From positions 124,001 to 188,000 of the forward strand of contig NZ_JAAQWN010000009.1 of NCBI RefSeq assembly GCF_012985465.1: DNA of 64,000 nucleotides. Direction: 5' to 3'. The translations under genes were made by a program, and so were the position numbers. The DNA is from Pseudomonas sp. WS 5079 (GTDB lineage: Bacteria > Pseudomonadota > Gammaproteobacteria > Pseudomonadales > Pseudomonadaceae). Every line of letters begins with the position of its first letter. Within the stretch, counting starts at the first letter, position 1. Below the pieces are notes generated by a model. The model did no database searches, had not been told where the DNA came from, and worked only from the letters and a program-made list of their open reading frames with translations. Shown in pieces: positions 8,348 through 16,317 of this stretch.

Positions 8348-8619
8348 GCCAGTTATTCTGGCGTGGCTTCAGGCTAATGAAGACTGTGTGTTGCTTGATG
8401 GCGCGCATGGTAGCAAAAGACCATCGCCGAAAGAAAGCCGATAAAGCGCTCTAGCCCGGATCTTTCCAAATTAGCACTTGAGAATCAATCTCATAGACTC
8501 TAAGCTGCTGCAGCGTCAAGGATGACGCCCCCTTCTTTTTCGCATTAATTTGCGTCCAGATTTTACCCCGCGCCTGTGTAAACTGCCCGCCACACCATTT
8601 AAATTCAGGCAAGCAGACT
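8348..8619. other. Intergenic region between prrF and the carboxypeptidase gene
   Basis: No convincing gene. It holds an inverted repeat TGAGA-N5-TCTCA at 8479-8493, which only loosely resembles a Fur site, and a weak purine-rich stretch just before the next ATG. The promoter of the carboxypeptidase gene probably lies here, but I cannot place it with confidence. Confidence 0.4.
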
Positions 8620-9771
8620 ATGACCGTGGCCTTGACCTCCATCAAAATCAGCAGCGACTTCGACAGCGGCAATATCCAGGTGCTCGACACCAGCGATGCC
8701 CATCAGTTGCTGCTGGCAATCAAGCCGGATACCCGCAGCCAGCACTTCCAATGGTTCCACTTCAAGGCCGAAGGGATGCACATTGGTCATACCCATACCT
8801 TCCGCCTGAGCAACGCTGGCCAGTCTTCCTACAAACATGCCTGGAGCGGCTACAACGCCGTGGCGTCCTATGACCATATCAACTGGTTCCGGGTGCCGAC
8901 GCGCTTTGATGGCGAAACCTTGCACATCGAATTGCAAACCGAGCAAAAACACGCCTGGCTCGCCTACTTCGAGCCCTACAGCCGCGCGCGCCACGCCTGG
9001 TTGATCGACCAGGCGCTGAACCGCGCCGGTACGCAACTGCTGGCCACCGGCAAGAGTGTCGAGGGCCGTGATATCCCCCTGCTCCGCCGTGGCAAGGGGG
9101 ACGCGGGGCAGCGCAAAGTGTGGATCATTGCCCAGCAGCACCCCGGCGAGCACATGGCCGAGTGGTTTATGGAAGGCATCATCGAACGCCTGCAACAGGA
9201 CGGTGATGATGAGCTGAAAAAACTCCTGGCCACCGCCGACCTGTACCTGGTACCGAACATGAACCCGGATGGCGCGTTCCATGGCCATCTGCGCACCAAC
9301 GCCATGGGCCAGGACCTCAACCGCGCCTGGCAGAGCGCAAGCCAGGAACTGAGCCCGGAAGTGCTGTTCGTCCAGCAGCAGATGGAGAAGTACGGCGTAG
9401 ACCTGTTCCTGGATATCCATGGCGACGAGGAAATCCCCTACGTGTTCGCCGCAGCGTGCGAAGGCAACCCCGGCTACACCCCGCGTATCGAAGGCCTGGA
9501 AAAACACTTTCGCAGCCACTTGAGCGAGCTGACCCGCGACTTCCAGACCACCCATGGCTACACCCGCGACCTGCCTGGCCAGGCCAATATGACCCTGGCT
9601 TGCAACAGCGTGGGCGAGAAATTCGACTGCCTGTCCCTGACCCTCGAAATGCCCTTCAAGGACAACGACGATGCGCCCGATCCGCGTACCGGCTGGTCTG
9701 GCAAACGCTCCCGGCAACTGGGCAAGGACGTGTTGAGCACCGTGGCGGACATAGTCAACGTACTGCGCTGA
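8620..9771 (+). CDS. M14 cytosolic-carboxypeptidase-like zinc peptidase
   Basis: A 383-residue protein with no signal peptide. An N-terminal beta domain (about 1-125) precedes a zinc carboxypeptidase domain, the arrangement of the cytosolic carboxypeptidase (CCP, M14D) family. Zinc ligands are His174 and Glu177 in HPGEHMAEW and His267 in DIHGDEE. NMNPDG and DLNRAW shape the active site, and the catalytic Glu is Glu343 in LEMPFKDN. Eukaryotic homologues remove glutamates from protein tails; the bacterial substrate is not known to me. It is a single gene with no obvious partner. Confidence 0.88.
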   Translation: MTVALTSIKISSDFDSGNIQVLDTSDAHQLLLAIKPDTRSQHFQWFHFKAEGMHIGHTHTFRLSNAGQSSYKHAWSGYNAVASYDHINWFRVPTRFDGETLHIELQTEQKHAWLAYFEPYSRARHAWLIDQALNRAGTQLLATGKSVEGRDIPLLRRGKGDAGQRKVWIIAQQHPGEHMAEWFMEGIIERLQQDGDDELKKLLATADLYLVPNMNPDGAFHGHLRTNAMGQDLNRAWQSASQELSPEVLFVQQQMEKYGVDLFLDIHGDEEIPYVFAAACEGNPGYTPRIEGLEKHFRSHLSELTRDFQTTHGYTRDLPGQANMTLACNSVGEKFDCLSLTLEMPFKDNDDAPDPRTGWSGKRSRQLGKDVLSTVADIVNVLR

Positions 9772-9797
9772 CCCTGCCCCAATAAGTATCGCTAACC

Positions 9798-10253
9798 CTA
9801 AGCCTCGGACTGCGCCGCCACCCGCAGGCAGTCCTGAGGTCCGAGCACCCGGCCATCCGCCGCATGCACCTGCAAAGCCTGCAGCGGCTGACCGTGCTCA
9901 CGGTCCAACAGCACCGAATGGGCCTCGCCTTCGGCGTAGAAAAACCCCTCGCCCCATTGCCGCAACCCAATGATCACCGCAAACAGCCCCCTGCCCTTTT
10001 CCGTCAACACGTACTCCTGATAAGCGCTGCCATCCGAGGCCGGGACAATCTCAAAAATTCCGTGGCCGACCAGGCTGCGCAAGCGCGTGGCCAGTATGTT
10101 CTTGGCCATGCCCAGGCTGCGCTGGAACTCGCCAAAGCGGCGGATGCCATCGAATGCATCGCGAATGATCAGCAGCGCCCAACCATCGCCAATCGCCTCC
10201 AGTGAGCGCGCCACCGGGCATTCGGCAGTTTCAAAGCGGGTGAGTTTGACCAT
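9798..10253 (-). CDS. HxlR-family transcriptional regulator
   Basis: A 151-residue winged-helix regulator of the HxlR/YodB type. It starts MVKLTRFETAECPVARSL, which places the conserved N-terminal Cys12 where redox- or aldehyde-sensing members have theirs; an in-frame upstream Met is rejected because the family begins here. The HTH signature spans DGWALLIIRDAFDGIRRFGEFQRSLG. It diverges from the MFS transporter at 10351 with about 100 bases between, so it most likely represses that exporter in response to a ligand or electrophile. The inducer is unknown. Confidence 0.88.
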   Translation of the reverse strand: MVKLTRFETAECPVARSLEAIGDGWALLIIRDAFDGIRRFGEFQRSLGMAKNILATRLRSLVGHGIFEIVPASDGSAYQEYVLTEKGRGLFAVIIGLRQWGEGFFYAEGEAHSVLLDREHGQPLQALQVHAADGRVLGPQDCLRVAAQSEA

Positions 10254-10350
10254 GGGTAACGCCTGCCTGACAAAAAATGTAGTTGCAATATAAAACCGCA
10301 ATACCTACCGTACAACCAGTTTCATTTAGCAACCACATTGAGAATTGAGC

Positions 10351-11616
10351 ATGCCCCCATCATCGTTAAGCGCCGCCGTGGTGCTGCTGTTTGCCATTGC
10401 CTGTGGCCTATCGGTGGCGAATGTCTATTACGCCCAACCCCTGCTCGATGCCATGGCCACGACGTTCGCCATGGACCCCGCCACCGTCGGCATCGTGATC
10501 AGCCTGACCCAGGTTGGCTACGGCGTTGGCCTGTTACTGCTGGTGCCGCTGGGCGATCTGCTCAATCGCCGGCATTTGATCGTCGGGCAGTTACTGCTGT
10601 CCACCGGTGCGGTGTTGCTGGTCGGCCTCTCCAACAGCCTCTTCGGGTTTCTGGCCGGCCTGCTGCTGACGGGCCTGCTCGCCGTGGTGGCCCAGGTGTT
10701 GGTGGCCTACGCCGCCAACCTGGCGCGGCCCGAGCAACGGGGGCATGTGGTGGGCCTGGTGACCAGTGGCATCGTGGTTGGCCTGCTGCTGGCGCGCACG
10801 GTGTCCGGGATCATGGCGGACCTGGCCGGCTGGCGTTCGGTGTATCTGCTGTCGGCGGGCTTGACCCTGTTGATGGCACTGCTGCTCTGGCGTGTCTTGC
10901 CTACCACCGAGCAGCCTCGGGCGTCAGGCTCCTATCGCCAGTTGCTGGTTTCAGTGTTCAGCCTGTTGCGTGAGGAAAAAGTACTACGCGACCGCGCAGT
11001 GCTGGCGTTTCTGATTTTTGCCGCGGGTACCGTGCTCTGGACCCCGCTGGTGCTGCCCTTGAGCGCCCCGCCCCTGTTGTTGTCCCACACCCAGATCGGC
11101 CTGTTCGGCCTCGCCGGTGCCGCCGGCGCATTGGGCGCGGCCCATGCCGGGCGCCTGGCAGACCGCGGCCTCGCCCAGTGGACCAGCGGCGCGGCCCTGG
11201 TGCTGATGCTGCTGTCATGGCTGGCCATCGCCTTGACCCAGTCTTCGTTGTGGGCGCTGCTGCTTGGGGTAATTACCTTCGACCTCGGCCTGCAAGCCGT
11301 GCATGTCACCAGCCAAAGCCTGATCTACAGCGTACGCCCCGAAGCCCAAAGCCGCCTGGCAGCCGGCTACATGCTGTTCTACTCGGCGGGCAGCGCCCTG
11401 GGCTCGCTCGGCGCGACCCTGATGTACGCCTGGGCCGGCTGGCTCGGCGTGTGTGCCTTGGGCGCCGCCATCAACCTGCTGGCGCTGGTGTACTGGCGGG
11501 CGACCCTGGGGCCTCAGTCCTTGCCGAGCATGCTTTGCAGCACGCCATCCCGGCGAACCCAGCCATGGAACAACGCCGCCGCCAAATGCAGCAGCACCGT
11601 GAGGAACAGCAAATAA
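10351..11616 (+). CDS. MFS efflux transporter
   Basis: A 421-residue inner-membrane major facilitator protein with about twelve hydrophobic segments and the GVGLLLLVPLGDLLNRR loop 2-3 motif of drug/sugar exporters. ATG at 10351 is preferred over a TTG two codons earlier. HxlR control suggests export of a small toxic compound. The last 34 codons run 103 bases into the convergent cytochrome b561 gene, and this tail (from about GPQSLPS) is hydrophilic and unlike an MFS end. Either the stop was lost or the overlap is natural. Confidence 0.88.
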   Translation: MPPSSLSAAVVLLFAIACGLSVANVYYAQPLLDAMATTFAMDPATVGIVISLTQVGYGVGLLLLVPLGDLLNRRHLIVGQLLLSTGAVLLVGLSNSLFGFLAGLLLTGLLAVVAQVLVAYAANLARPEQRGHVVGLVTSGIVVGLLLARTVSGIMADLAGWRSVYLLSAGLTLLMALLLWRVLPTTEQPRASGSYRQLLVSVFSLLREEKVLRDRAVLAFLIFAAGTVLWTPLVLPLSAPPLLLSHTQIGLFGLAGAAGALGAAHAGRLADRGLAQWTSGAALVLMLLSWLAIALTQSSLWALLLGVITFDLGLQAVHVTSQSLIYSVRPEAQSRLAAGYMLFYSAGSALGSLGATLMYAWAGWLGVCALGAAINLLALVYWRATLGPQSLPSMLCSTPSRRTQPWNNAAAKCSSTVRNSK

Positions 11617-12050
11617 GCGAGATACCCATGGGCCGTGCGCAGCACCGCGAACAACTGCGCGTTGGCCGGCACCCACGAAGGCAACTGCAGCGCGCTGGAC
11701 AGCATCACCGGGTCACCCGCCGCCGAAATCATCGCCCAGCCCAGTAGCGGCAGCACCAGCATCAAGCCGTACAGCAGCAGATGCGACGCCTTGGCCGCCA
11801 ACACCTGCCACGCCGGTAAATCGGCAGGCAACGCTGGCTGACGGGTAGAAAAACGCACCGCCAGGCGCACGATCACCAACAGCAGAATCGCAATACCCAA
11901 CGGCTTGTGCAGGTGCAACAACCATTCATGGCGCTGGGACACCGAAGCCACCATGCCAGCACCGATAAACAGCATGGCGATGACCATCAGCGCCATCAGC
12001 CAGTGCAGCAGGCGCGCCAGCGGGGCGAAAAACCGCGGTTGGGCATTCAT
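11514..12050 (-). CDS. Cytochrome b561 (YodB/CybB family)
   Basis: A 178-residue four-helix membrane haem protein. Likely haem-ligand histidines lie in LLHWLMALM, HLHKPLG, KASHLLLYG and RTAHGYLAYL. This family moves electrons between quinol and periplasmic acceptors or superoxide. Its ATG overlaps the stop of the catalase-like gene (ATGA, 12047-12050), so the two are translationally coupled and it probably supplies electrons to the peroxidase. The 3' end overlaps the convergent MFS gene. Confidence 0.92.
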   Translation of the reverse strand: MNAQPRFFAPLARLLHWLMALMVIAMLFIGAGMVASVSQRHEWLLHLHKPLGIAILLLVIVRLAVRFSTRQPALPADLPAWQVLAAKASHLLLYGLMLVLPLLGWAMISAAGDPVMLSSALQLPSWVPANAQLFAVLRTAHGYLAYLLFLTVLLHLAAALFHGWVRRDGVLQSMLGKD

Positions 12051-13129
12051 GGCCGGGACTCCTGAGGGGGGTTGGGCAACTGGCTGACTTCACCGGTACG
12101 GCGCAGGTATGAACTGGCATAGGCAGCGGAACGTGCCGCCAGCAGCGGGTCATTGGAGGCTTCGATACCGCTGGGCAGGATCAGCGGGTCAAAGTTGATA
12201 TCGCGGCAATCGCCGTCCAACTGCGGCTGGCTACGTTCGAGCACCAGGGTGCCGGCGTTCAGCACCGTGTGCGCGCCGGCCCATGCCTTGCTGGCGTCAT
12301 CCACCGGGTCCGCGGGGTTGGCCAGGGTGATCTGCAATTGCCAGCGCAAGGGTCCGGCCGCCAACCGCTGCTCCAGGTCGGCCTGGAGAAAATCCGCCCC
12401 TCCTGGCGCAACGGCGCCACTGGCGTCCTGGCTCATCGGCACCACGCCCCAGCGCACGGCCTGGCGCTGCCCGTTGGCGCTGACCAGGTAAAACGCATTG
12501 ATGCCGTTGTAACTTTCGCTGGCATAGCTGGCCGAAGGCCTGGCGGTCTTGACCCAGGCCAGGAACGGCGCGGTCTCGGGATGACTGGCAAAAAACGCCG
12601 GCAGACTGGCCGGGTTGGGCTTGCCGGTCGCAGGGTCCGCAGCCCCCGCCTTGAGCATCTGGTAGAAGGCCTCGGGGGTGCCCACCGGGAACACCGGCAT
12701 GCTGTTCATCCCGCTGCGCCATTGCTGGCCGTTGGCCTGGTTGAACTGCACGGCCAGGCTGCGGATCGGCACGCTGCTGTCCGGGGCATAGGGGTTGCCG
12801 CTGGGTAGGGCGAAACGCCCGATCACCGGGGTGCGCGCTTCACTGAATACCTGCGCGCTGGAATAGGCACGCACCGCAGGGCTGCTCTCGAAATAACCCG
12901 CCACGCATACGCCCTTGGCATGGTTGCGCCGGTAGCCAGGGTGCAGGCCGTTGTTGGTTTCCAGGGCATTGACCAGGGTCTTGGGGCGCAACCGCTGTGG
13001 GTCGAGGGTACCGTTGACGTAGGCAAAGGCCCCGGCAACGACGCCGACGACCACGCCGATAGCGGCCAGGCGCAGCACCAGGCTGGCGCGCCCCAACGGC
13101 GTGCGGGGTGGCGATGGATGATCTGGCAT
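12047..13129 (-). CDS. Catalase-family peroxidase with N-terminal membrane anchor
   Basis: A 360-residue SrpA/catalase-related peroxidase. Residues about 18-42 form a hydrophobic signal anchor (LRLAAIGVVVGVVAGAFAYV), so the haem domain should lie in the periplasm. The distal histidine is in RRNHAKGV, and the proximal tyrosine is in the C-terminal RSAAYASSY. The protein is shorter than true catalases (about 480 residues), fitting the minimal peroxidase subfamily. A GGAG ribosome binding site 6 bases before MPDHPSP fixes the start. It is coupled to cytochrome b561, and an ECF-type promoter lies 42 bases upstream. Confidence 0.9.
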   Translation of the reverse strand: MPDHPSPPRTPLGRASLVLRLAAIGVVVGVVAGAFAYVNGTLDPQRLRPKTLVNALETNNGLHPGYRRNHAKGVCVAGYFESSPAVRAYSSAQVFSEARTPVIGRFALPSGNPYAPDSSVPIRSLAVQFNQANGQQWRSGMNSMPVFPVGTPEAFYQMLKAGAADPATGKPNPASLPAFFASHPETAPFLAWVKTARPSASYASESYNGINAFYLVSANGQRQAVRWGVVPMSQDASGAVAPGGADFLQADLEQRLAAGPLRWQLQITLANPADPVDDASKAWAGAHTVLNAGTLVLERSQPQLDGDCRDINFDPLILPSGIEASNDPLLAARSAAYASSYLRRTGEVSQLPNPPQESRP

Positions 13130-13170
13130 GAAGTGCTCCGAGGCCAACGGCCACAGGTGGAAGGTGCAAT

Positions 13171-13197
13171 GAGACGCCGCTCACGCAGGCTTATTCC
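13171..13197 (-). promoter_or_regulatory. ECF-type promoter of the catalase-cytochrome b561 pair
   Basis: Read on the minus strand: -35 GGAATAA (13197-13191), 14 bases, -10 CGTCTC (13176-13171). The same GGAATAA-N14-CGTCT arrangement stands before the sigma factor gene at 16259-16284. The shared motif supports control by the adjacent ECF sigma factor. Confidence 0.72.
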
Positions 13198-13230
13198 ACC
13201 AAGGCCGTAGGCTTTTTCGCAGCGGGTGAT

Positions 13231-14508
13231 TCAGGAGTCCCAGATCGCGCCATAGGCCGGGATCCCCCGCGCCTCCATTTGCGCCACCACCCGGCGCGTC
13301 AACGCCTGGTTGGCGATACAGATCACCGCTTCGGCACCAAAATCCTGCACCGCCGCGTACGCCAACTGCACCAGGTCTGGCTTGCCGCGCACGTCGGTGT
13401 CCCAAATCACTGCGTGCGGTTGCGCCCGCAGGATCTCGGCGACCAGCTCTTCACCATAGGTCTTTGCCGGGCTGCGGGTGGACCACACCAACTGGATCGG
13501 CACCTGCCCGGCCAGCAAGTGCGGCATCACCGGGCCAATCCCGCTGCCGGTGGCGATATACACCACCGACTTGAACAACGTCTCGATATTCGCCACGCCC
13601 GCCGTGGTAATGCCCTTGACCCAGACATGGGATGGCATGTGCTCGATAAAACGCCCCGTCCAGTCCCCGGCCCTGGAAATAATCAGGCGAAAGCCCGGCT
13701 GGCCCGGGGTCGGGATATTGGCAAACGAATGCCACTCCAGCAGCGGCTGCAGGCTGATCGCCGTCGACGAGCCGGCAAAGGGCGTGGTGTGGCGCAATGT
13801 GGTGATCACCGCATGAGCGCAAGGCCGCTGATGACTGACTGCCACTTTGCGCAAGCGCAACCAAGGCAGGGCAATGCTCAAGGTCAGCACCAGCAGCATC
13901 CCGAATGCAACCGGATGAGCCTCGGCCAGCAGTGCCTGCACCCAGAACAACAGCAAGGCCGCCCACCCCGCAAAGCGGTGCACGCGCTCAAAGCCATTGT
14001 GAAAACGCCTGCGAATCCCCGGCTGCGCCATGACCACCATCAACAGCAACACTCCCAACAGCGCCGCACTGACCAACAACCACGGCGCAGAAACACTCTG
14101 CGGCTGTTGCAGGTAACGCCAGCCCTGGCTGGCGACCAGCAGCGCGAACCACAGCGTCGCCGCCAGCGCACCGCCGCTGTGCAGCCCGCCCAGGTGATAG
14201 ACCTTGGCAGCATGGCGACGCAGGTACAGCGGCCAGCTCAGCGGGATGCGCGTGGCCAGCCAAAACAGCCCGTTGATCACGTACTGCTGGCGCACCAGGA
14301 TCGCCAGGGACAGGTTGATCATCACCAGCATCGACACTTGCTGCGCGTCGATCACGGGCAGCTTCAAGCCAGACAGTGCAAACCACCCGTTGCCCAGCAG
14401 CACCAACGCCACCAGCCGGTTGTAATGGGAAAATATCGGCAAGCCACGCCACCGCCGCCACCCGCCAGGCAAGGCGGGCACTACCGTCGCCATCCACCGC
14501 TCAATCAT
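13231..14508 (-). CDS. TmpA/TmpL-like membrane flavin-NAD(P) oxidoreductase
   Basis: A 425-residue protein with about six membrane segments (roughly residues 30-205: VALVLLGNGWFALSG, VSMLVMINLSLAIL, LAATLWFALLVA, WLLVSAALLGVLLLMVV and two more). A cytoplasmic ferredoxin-reductase-like domain follows, with the nucleotide-binding motif YIATGSGIGPVMPHLL and a C-terminal IANQALTRRVVAQME. This is the membrane plus FAD/NAD(P) part of the fungal redox proteins TmpA and TmpL. The ATG overlaps the stop of the adenylating-enzyme gene upstream (14505-14508), so they are coupled. The substrate is unknown; a role in redox balance is inferred from the fungal relatives and the neighbouring catalase. Confidence 0.82.
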   Translation of the reverse strand: MIERWMATVVPALPGGWRRWRGLPIFSHYNRLVALVLLGNGWFALSGLKLPVIDAQQVSMLVMINLSLAILVRQQYVINGLFWLATRIPLSWPLYLRRHAAKVYHLGGLHSGGALAATLWFALLVASQGWRYLQQPQSVSAPWLLVSAALLGVLLLMVVMAQPGIRRRFHNGFERVHRFAGWAALLLFWVQALLAEAHPVAFGMLLVLTLSIALPWLRLRKVAVSHQRPCAHAVITTLRHTTPFAGSSTAISLQPLLEWHSFANIPTPGQPGFRLIISRAGDWTGRFIEHMPSHVWVKGITTAGVANIETLFKSVVYIATGSGIGPVMPHLLAGQVPIQLVWSTRSPAKTYGEELVAEILRAQPHAVIWDTDVRGKPDLVQLAYAAVQDFGAEAVICIANQALTRRVVAQMEARGIPAYGAIWDS

Positions 14509-16112
14509 GCTCGGCCCCCTGCTTTGAGGGCGAGTTGGCGACCCTCCTCACTGTCACAGGCCCATTGCCGCAGCAGGGTCTTGTCGATCTTGCCGCGTGC
14601 CGTCAGGGGCAAGTGCTCCAGGGCAAAAATCACCGCCGGCACACAGTAGTAGGCCAGCCGCTGCGCGCAGAACTGCCTGGCTGCCGCAATGTCCGCCGTG
14701 GCCGGTGTGACGAATGCCACCAGGTGCTGACTGTCGAACTTCAGCGCCACCGCCCGGCTACAGGCGCCACTGGCCTCCAGCGTGCTGGCCAGCGCGTCCA
14801 ACTCCACGCGAAAACCGCGCACCTTGACCTGATCGTCGACCCGCCCCAGATGCTCCAGGGCCCCATCGTCCGTCCAGCGCCCCAGGTCGCGGGTACGGAA
14901 CATCATCCGCCCCGCCCCCAGGAACGGATCAGGCCGATAGCGCTGCGCCGTCAACAACGGGTCATGCAGATAGCCCGCCGTCACCCCGTCGCCCCCGGCC
15001 CACATCTCGCCCACTTCCCCCGGCGCGCAGGCCTGGCCGTGTTCATCCAGCACATACACGGTGTTATTGGGCGTCGGTTGGCCGATGGTCAACGGCGCCC
15101 CTGGTACGTGCCGGTGCAAGGTGTTGACGATGGTGGTTTCCGTGGGTCCGCAACCGTTATAGAACGTGCAATGGGCCGCCCAGCGATCCGCCAGGGCCTG
15201 CGGGCATGGCTCGCCCGCCACTGCGACCACCTCAAGCGTGGCGCACTGCCGTGGGTCCAGGGTGGCGAGAATCGACGGGGTGGCGATCAGCACTTGGCAA
15301 TGGCGGGCCGTTTCGCCGATATCTTGCTGACGGATATACAACGTCGCCCCGTGGGCCAGGCAGCCGAGGATTTCCCAGGCGGCCATGTCAAACGCGATAT
15401 TGAGGATTTGCCCAACCCTCATGCCCGGCTTGATGCCCAGGTTGCCCGGTGCCGTCAGCAGGATGTTGCACACATTGCGGTGCGTCACCCGCACCCCATT
15501 GGGCCGCCCTGTGGTGCCGGAGGTGAACAGCACAAAACACAGGCTGGCGGGGTCTGGCGCGGCGACGTTCAGCTCGCAGGCCTGCGCCACCCACGGCTGT
15601 TGCGCCAGGAACTCGTCCAGGCACACGCACAAATGGCCCGCTGCCAGCGGCAATTGGTCCTTGAACCCCGACAAGGTCAGCACCACTGCACTCGACAGCG
15701 CCTCAAGGATCATCGCCAACTGCGCCGGTGGAGTGATCCTGGCATCCTGCGGCACATAGGCCGCGCCGACTTTCAACACCGCGAGCATCCCCACCAGCAT
15801 GGGGATCGACCGCTCGACAAACAGCGCCACCGTATCGCCCGCCATCACCCCTTGCGCGAGCAGGTGCCGGGCCAGCCGATCGGCCTGGCGGTTCAACTGC
15901 TCATAGCTGATGCTCTGGCCCGAGCAGAGCGCGGCGATCCCATGGGGGGTTGCCGCGGCGTGCGCCTCGAATGCCTGGTGGATACACGCGTAAGGCAGCG
16001 CCCGCGCCGGCCCGCAGCCCCAGGCTTGAAGGGTATGACGTTGGATGATGGGCAAATGGCCCAGTGCCTTGGTGCAAGCAAAACCGCTATCCGCTGCTGT
16101 CGTCGATATCAT
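14505..16112 (-). CDS. Stand-alone NRPS-like adenylation enzyme
   Basis: A 535-residue amino-acid-adenylation-type ANL enzyme with no carrier, condensation or thioesterase domain. Core motifs: LFTSGTTGRPNGV (A3), FDMAAWEIL (A4), NGCGPTETT (A5), FRTRDLGRW (A7), GRVDDQVKVRGFRVEL (A8) and LTARGKIDK (A10, catalytic Lys present). In A3 the usual lysine (PKG) is Asn, and in A5 the usual Tyr is Cys, so specificity or rate may differ from NRPS domains. It is the first gene of the pair with the TmpA-like oxidoreductase. In fungal TmpL the same two parts are fused. It diverges from the ECF sigma gene. Confidence 0.85.
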   Translation of the reverse strand: MISTTAADSGFACTKALGHLPIIQRHTLQAWGCGPARALPYACIHQAFEAHAAATPHGIAALCSGQSISYEQLNRQADRLARHLLAQGVMAGDTVALFVERSIPMLVGMLAVLKVGAAYVPQDARITPPAQLAMILEALSSAVVLTLSGFKDQLPLAAGHLCVCLDEFLAQQPWVAQACELNVAAPDPASLCFVLFTSGTTGRPNGVRVTHRNVCNILLTAPGNLGIKPGMRVGQILNIAFDMAAWEILGCLAHGATLYIRQQDIGETARHCQVLIATPSILATLDPRQCATLEVVAVAGEPCPQALADRWAAHCTFYNGCGPTETTIVNTLHRHVPGAPLTIGQPTPNNTVYVLDEHGQACAPGEVGEMWAGGDGVTAGYLHDPLLTAQRYRPDPFLGAGRMMFRTRDLGRWTDDGALEHLGRVDDQVKVRGFRVELDALASTLEASGACSRAVALKFDSQHLVAFVTPATADIAAARQFCAQRLAYYCVPAVIFALEHLPLTARGKIDKTLLRQWACDSEEGRQLALKAGGRA

Positions 16113-16258
16113 GGGTCAACTCCTCAACTGGCCCCTGCCTCACACTGTTCGGGCAGGCAGGGGGCTGGACTGAGGACGATTCACGACATTACAGGGCTAC
16201 GGGAGCTTACAAACGATAGAGACCGAGGCTATCTACAGCGCTTATTTTTCCCACAGAT

Positions 16259-16285
16259 GGAATAACCTTTGCCCCTAGGCGTCTT
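16259..16285 (+). promoter_or_regulatory. ECF-type autoregulatory promoter
   Basis: A -35 GGAATAA (16259-16265) and a -10 CGTCTT (16280-16285) are 14 bases apart, 32 bases upstream of the sigma factor ATG. It matches the element in front of the catalase gene. Self-activation is usual for ECF sigma factors. Confidence 0.7.
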
Positions 16286-16317
16286 CCTCAACACCGCCCA
16301 CGACACGCAGGCCCTCC

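Noticed and set aside
8479..8493. Possible Fur box TGAGA-N5-TCTCA before the carboxypeptidase gene
   Set aside because: Too few matches to the Fur consensus compared with the real site at 8210-8224; kept only as an inverted repeat.
10345..10351. TTG start two codons upstream for the MFS gene
   Set aside because: ATG at 10351 is stronger and gives a normal N-terminus.
13279..14649. Long plus-strand frame opposite the TmpA-like gene
   Set aside because: Low-complexity Arg/Gln/His-rich translation, no homology I recognise, and the opposite strand has membrane and nucleotide motifs.
16113..16258. ECF promoter for the adenylation/TmpA pair
   Set aside because: No GGAATAA-N14-CGTCT element was found on the minus strand in this gap.
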